Assembly (NCBI GenBank): GCA_903839965.1
Contig: CAIMEK010000041.1
Span: 1 to 7,335 of the forward strand
Source of the DNA: an uncultured Acetobacteraceae bacterium
GTDB taxonomy: Bacteria > Pseudomonadota > Alphaproteobacteria > Acetobacterales > Acetobacteraceae
DNA: 7,335 bases
Direction: 5' to 3'
Shown here: piece by piece, positions 6,126 through 7,335 of the stretch
How positions within the stretch are numbered: the stretch's first letter is position 1
Layout of the letters: every line of letters begins with the position of its first letter
Made by a program: the position numbers and the translations under genes
Notes under the pieces: model-generated
What the model was told of the DNA's origin: nothing
The model's input: only the letters and a program-made list of their open reading frames with translations
The model's database searches: none

Positions 6126-7250
6126 ATGAGGTTCAAGGCCGATCGTGCCACGCTGCTGAAAGCCCTGGCGCACGTTCAGAGCGTGGTGGAAAAACGCAAC
6201 ACGATCCCCATCCTGGCGAACGTGATGATCGCGGTGCGCGACGGCGGGCTGACCCTGACCGCGACCGACATGGAAATCGCCGTCGTCGAGGAGGTCGCCG
6301 CCACGTCCTCGCAGAATGGCGCCTGCACCGCGCCGGCCGCCACGCTTTACGAAATCGTCCGCAAACTGCCGGAAGGCGCCGAGATTGAACTCGAGCACGC
6401 CGGCGGCGACGCCCAGCTGGCGCTGCGCTCCGGCCGCTACGCCACCAGCCTGGTGGTGCTGCCGACCGACGACTTCCCCTCGATGACCGCCGGCACGCTG
6501 CCGCACAAATTCTCGCTCTCCGCCCTCGCCCTGCGCGGCCTGATCGACCGCACACGCTTCGCCATCTCCACCGAGGAAACCCGCTACTACCTCAACGGCA
6601 TCTACCTGCATGCCGCCGAGAGCGAAGGCACCAAGGTGCTGCGCGCCGTCGCCACCGACGGCCACCGCCTCGCCCGCGTGGAAGAACCAATCCCCGAAGG
6701 CGCCGGCGCCATGCCCGGCGTCATCATCCCCCGCAAAACCGTCGCCGAATTGCGCAAACTGCTCGACGAGGTCAGCGGCGAGGTCGGCATTGCCCTGTCC
6801 GACACCCGCATCCAGTTCCAGGTCGACAGCATCACCCTGACCAGCAAACTGATCGACGGTACCTTCCCGGAATACGAACGCGTCATCCCGCGCGACAACG
6901 ACAAGGTGCTGCGCGTCGGCAAGAAAGACTTCGCCGACGCGGTGGCGCGCGTCGCCGCCATTTCCTCCGAACGCTCCCGCCCGGTGAAACTGTCGCTCGC
7001 CCGCGACCTGCTGGTGCTGTCGGCCGCCAGCCCCGAACAAGGCACCGCCACCGAGGAACTCGACGCCGATCACGTCAAATACGAATCCGGCCCGCTGGAA
7101 ATCGGCTTCCAGGCCCGCTACCTGAACGACATCACCGACCAGATCGCCGGCGACGTGGAATTCCGCTTCGCCGACGGCGCCGCCCCCACCGTGGTCCGCG
7201 ACGCCTCCGACGCCAGCGCATTGTATGTCCTGATGCCGATGCGGGTGTAG
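6126..7250 (+). CDS. dnaN: DNA polymerase III sliding clamp (beta subunit)
   Basis: This 374-residue protein forms the dimeric ring that holds DNA polymerase III on the template and recruits repair and regulatory partners. Seen features are the N-terminal MRFKADRATLLKALAHVQ, then KRNTIPILANVMI, the central FAISTEETRYYLNGIYLH and ATDGHRLARVE, IPRKTVAELRKLL, and the C-terminal YVLMPMRV. The last segment corresponds to the E. coli MPMRL end that lines the partner-binding pocket. Three similar clamp domains of about 120 residues fit the length. The ATG at 6126 follows GAGG (6114-6117) at 8-nt spacing; the 34 open codons before it do not resemble DnaN. It lies 141 bp after dnaA, the usual order. 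The next gene would often be recF, but the window ends first. Confidence 0.97.
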   Translation: MRFKADRATLLKALAHVQSVVEKRNTIPILANVMIAVRDGGLTLTATDMEIAVVEEVAATSSQNGACTAPAATLYEIVRKLPEGAEIELEHAGGDAQLALRSGRYATSLVVLPTDDFPSMTAGTLPHKFSLSALALRGLIDRTRFAISTEETRYYLNGIYLHAAESEGTKVLRAVATDGHRLARVEEPIPEGAGAMPGVIIPRKTVAELRKLLDEVSGEVGIALSDTRIQFQVDSITLTSKLIDGTFPEYERVIPRDNDKVLRVGKKDFADAVARVAAISSERSRPVKLSLARDLLVLSAASPEQGTATEELDADHVKYESGPLEIGFQARYLNDITDQIAGDVEFRFADGAAPTVVRDASDASALYVLMPMRV

Positions 7251-7253
7251 AAA

Positions 7254-7299
7254 GGCCAGGGCTCCGCCCTGGACCCGCCAGGGGTCGGGCGACCCCTGG
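7254..7299 (+). repeat. Tandem GC-rich hairpins downstream of dnaN
   Basis: Two hairpins follow the dnaN stop. The first pairs CCAGGGC (7256-7262) with GCCCTGG (7266-7272) around TCC. The second pairs CCAGGGGTC (7278-7286) with GACCCCTGG (7291-7299) around GGGC. Each is followed by GGACCCG, so the unit looks like a repeated palindrome. Such CCAGGG/CCCTGG units are, as I recall, scattered between genes in GC-rich alphaproteobacteria, which is unverified here. The hairpins may end transcription or protect the dnaN mRNA. The remaining 36 bases to the window end hold nothing I recognise. Confidence 0.6.
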
Positions 7300-7335
7300 A
7301 CCCGGCTTCACTTAGGGGGGTCTTGGCGAGAGGGG

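Overview
The window is a GC-rich stretch of bacterial chromosome carrying seven housekeeping genes. The gene set and order (coaBC, ubiE, mutM, enoyl-CoA hydratase, rpsT, dnaA, dnaN), the alphaproteobacterial look of DnaA and UbiE, and the GC-rich tandem hairpins after dnaN suggest an alphaproteobacterium. Rhodospirillales, perhaps Acetobacteraceae, is my best guess. This placement is by recognition only; no search was run.

Layout: Positions 1-135 lie downstream of coaBC and hold no identifiable gene. On the minus strand, ubiE (2105-1344) and coaBC (1347-136) overlap by 4 nt, so they read as one operon making ubiquinone and coenzyme A. A 29-bp gap separates ubiE from the divergent mutM (2135-2974). 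An enoyl-CoA hydratase gene (3007-3786) follows 32 nt later, probably on the same transcript. rpsT (3950-4219) has its own probable promoter and a structured leader, and a strong hairpin follows it. About 340 bp with little or no coding then lead into dnaA (start taken at 4560, stop at 5984). This leader holds an AT-rich island, repeated ACTTGC hexamers and a stable hairpin. dnaN (6126-7250) has a probable promoter in the 141-bp gap after dnaA. The window ends in tandem GC-rich hairpins downstream of dnaN.

Functionally, dnaA and dnaN start and sustain chromosome replication, mutM repairs oxidised guanine, and rpsT serves the ribosome. ubiE, coaBC and the hydratase belong to quinone, CoA and acyl-CoA metabolism. 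I saw no mobile element, CRISPR array, tRNA, rRNA or cluster of consensus DnaA boxes, so nothing shows the replication origin itself is here.

I found no new multi-gene system. The points worth a second look are small: a MutM zinc finger missing its usual last cysteine, ubiE joined directly to coaBC without ubiB, the ACTTGC repeats and hairpin upstream of dnaA, alternative hairpins in the rpsT leader, and a shared repeat-like sequence at the outer ends of the cluster.
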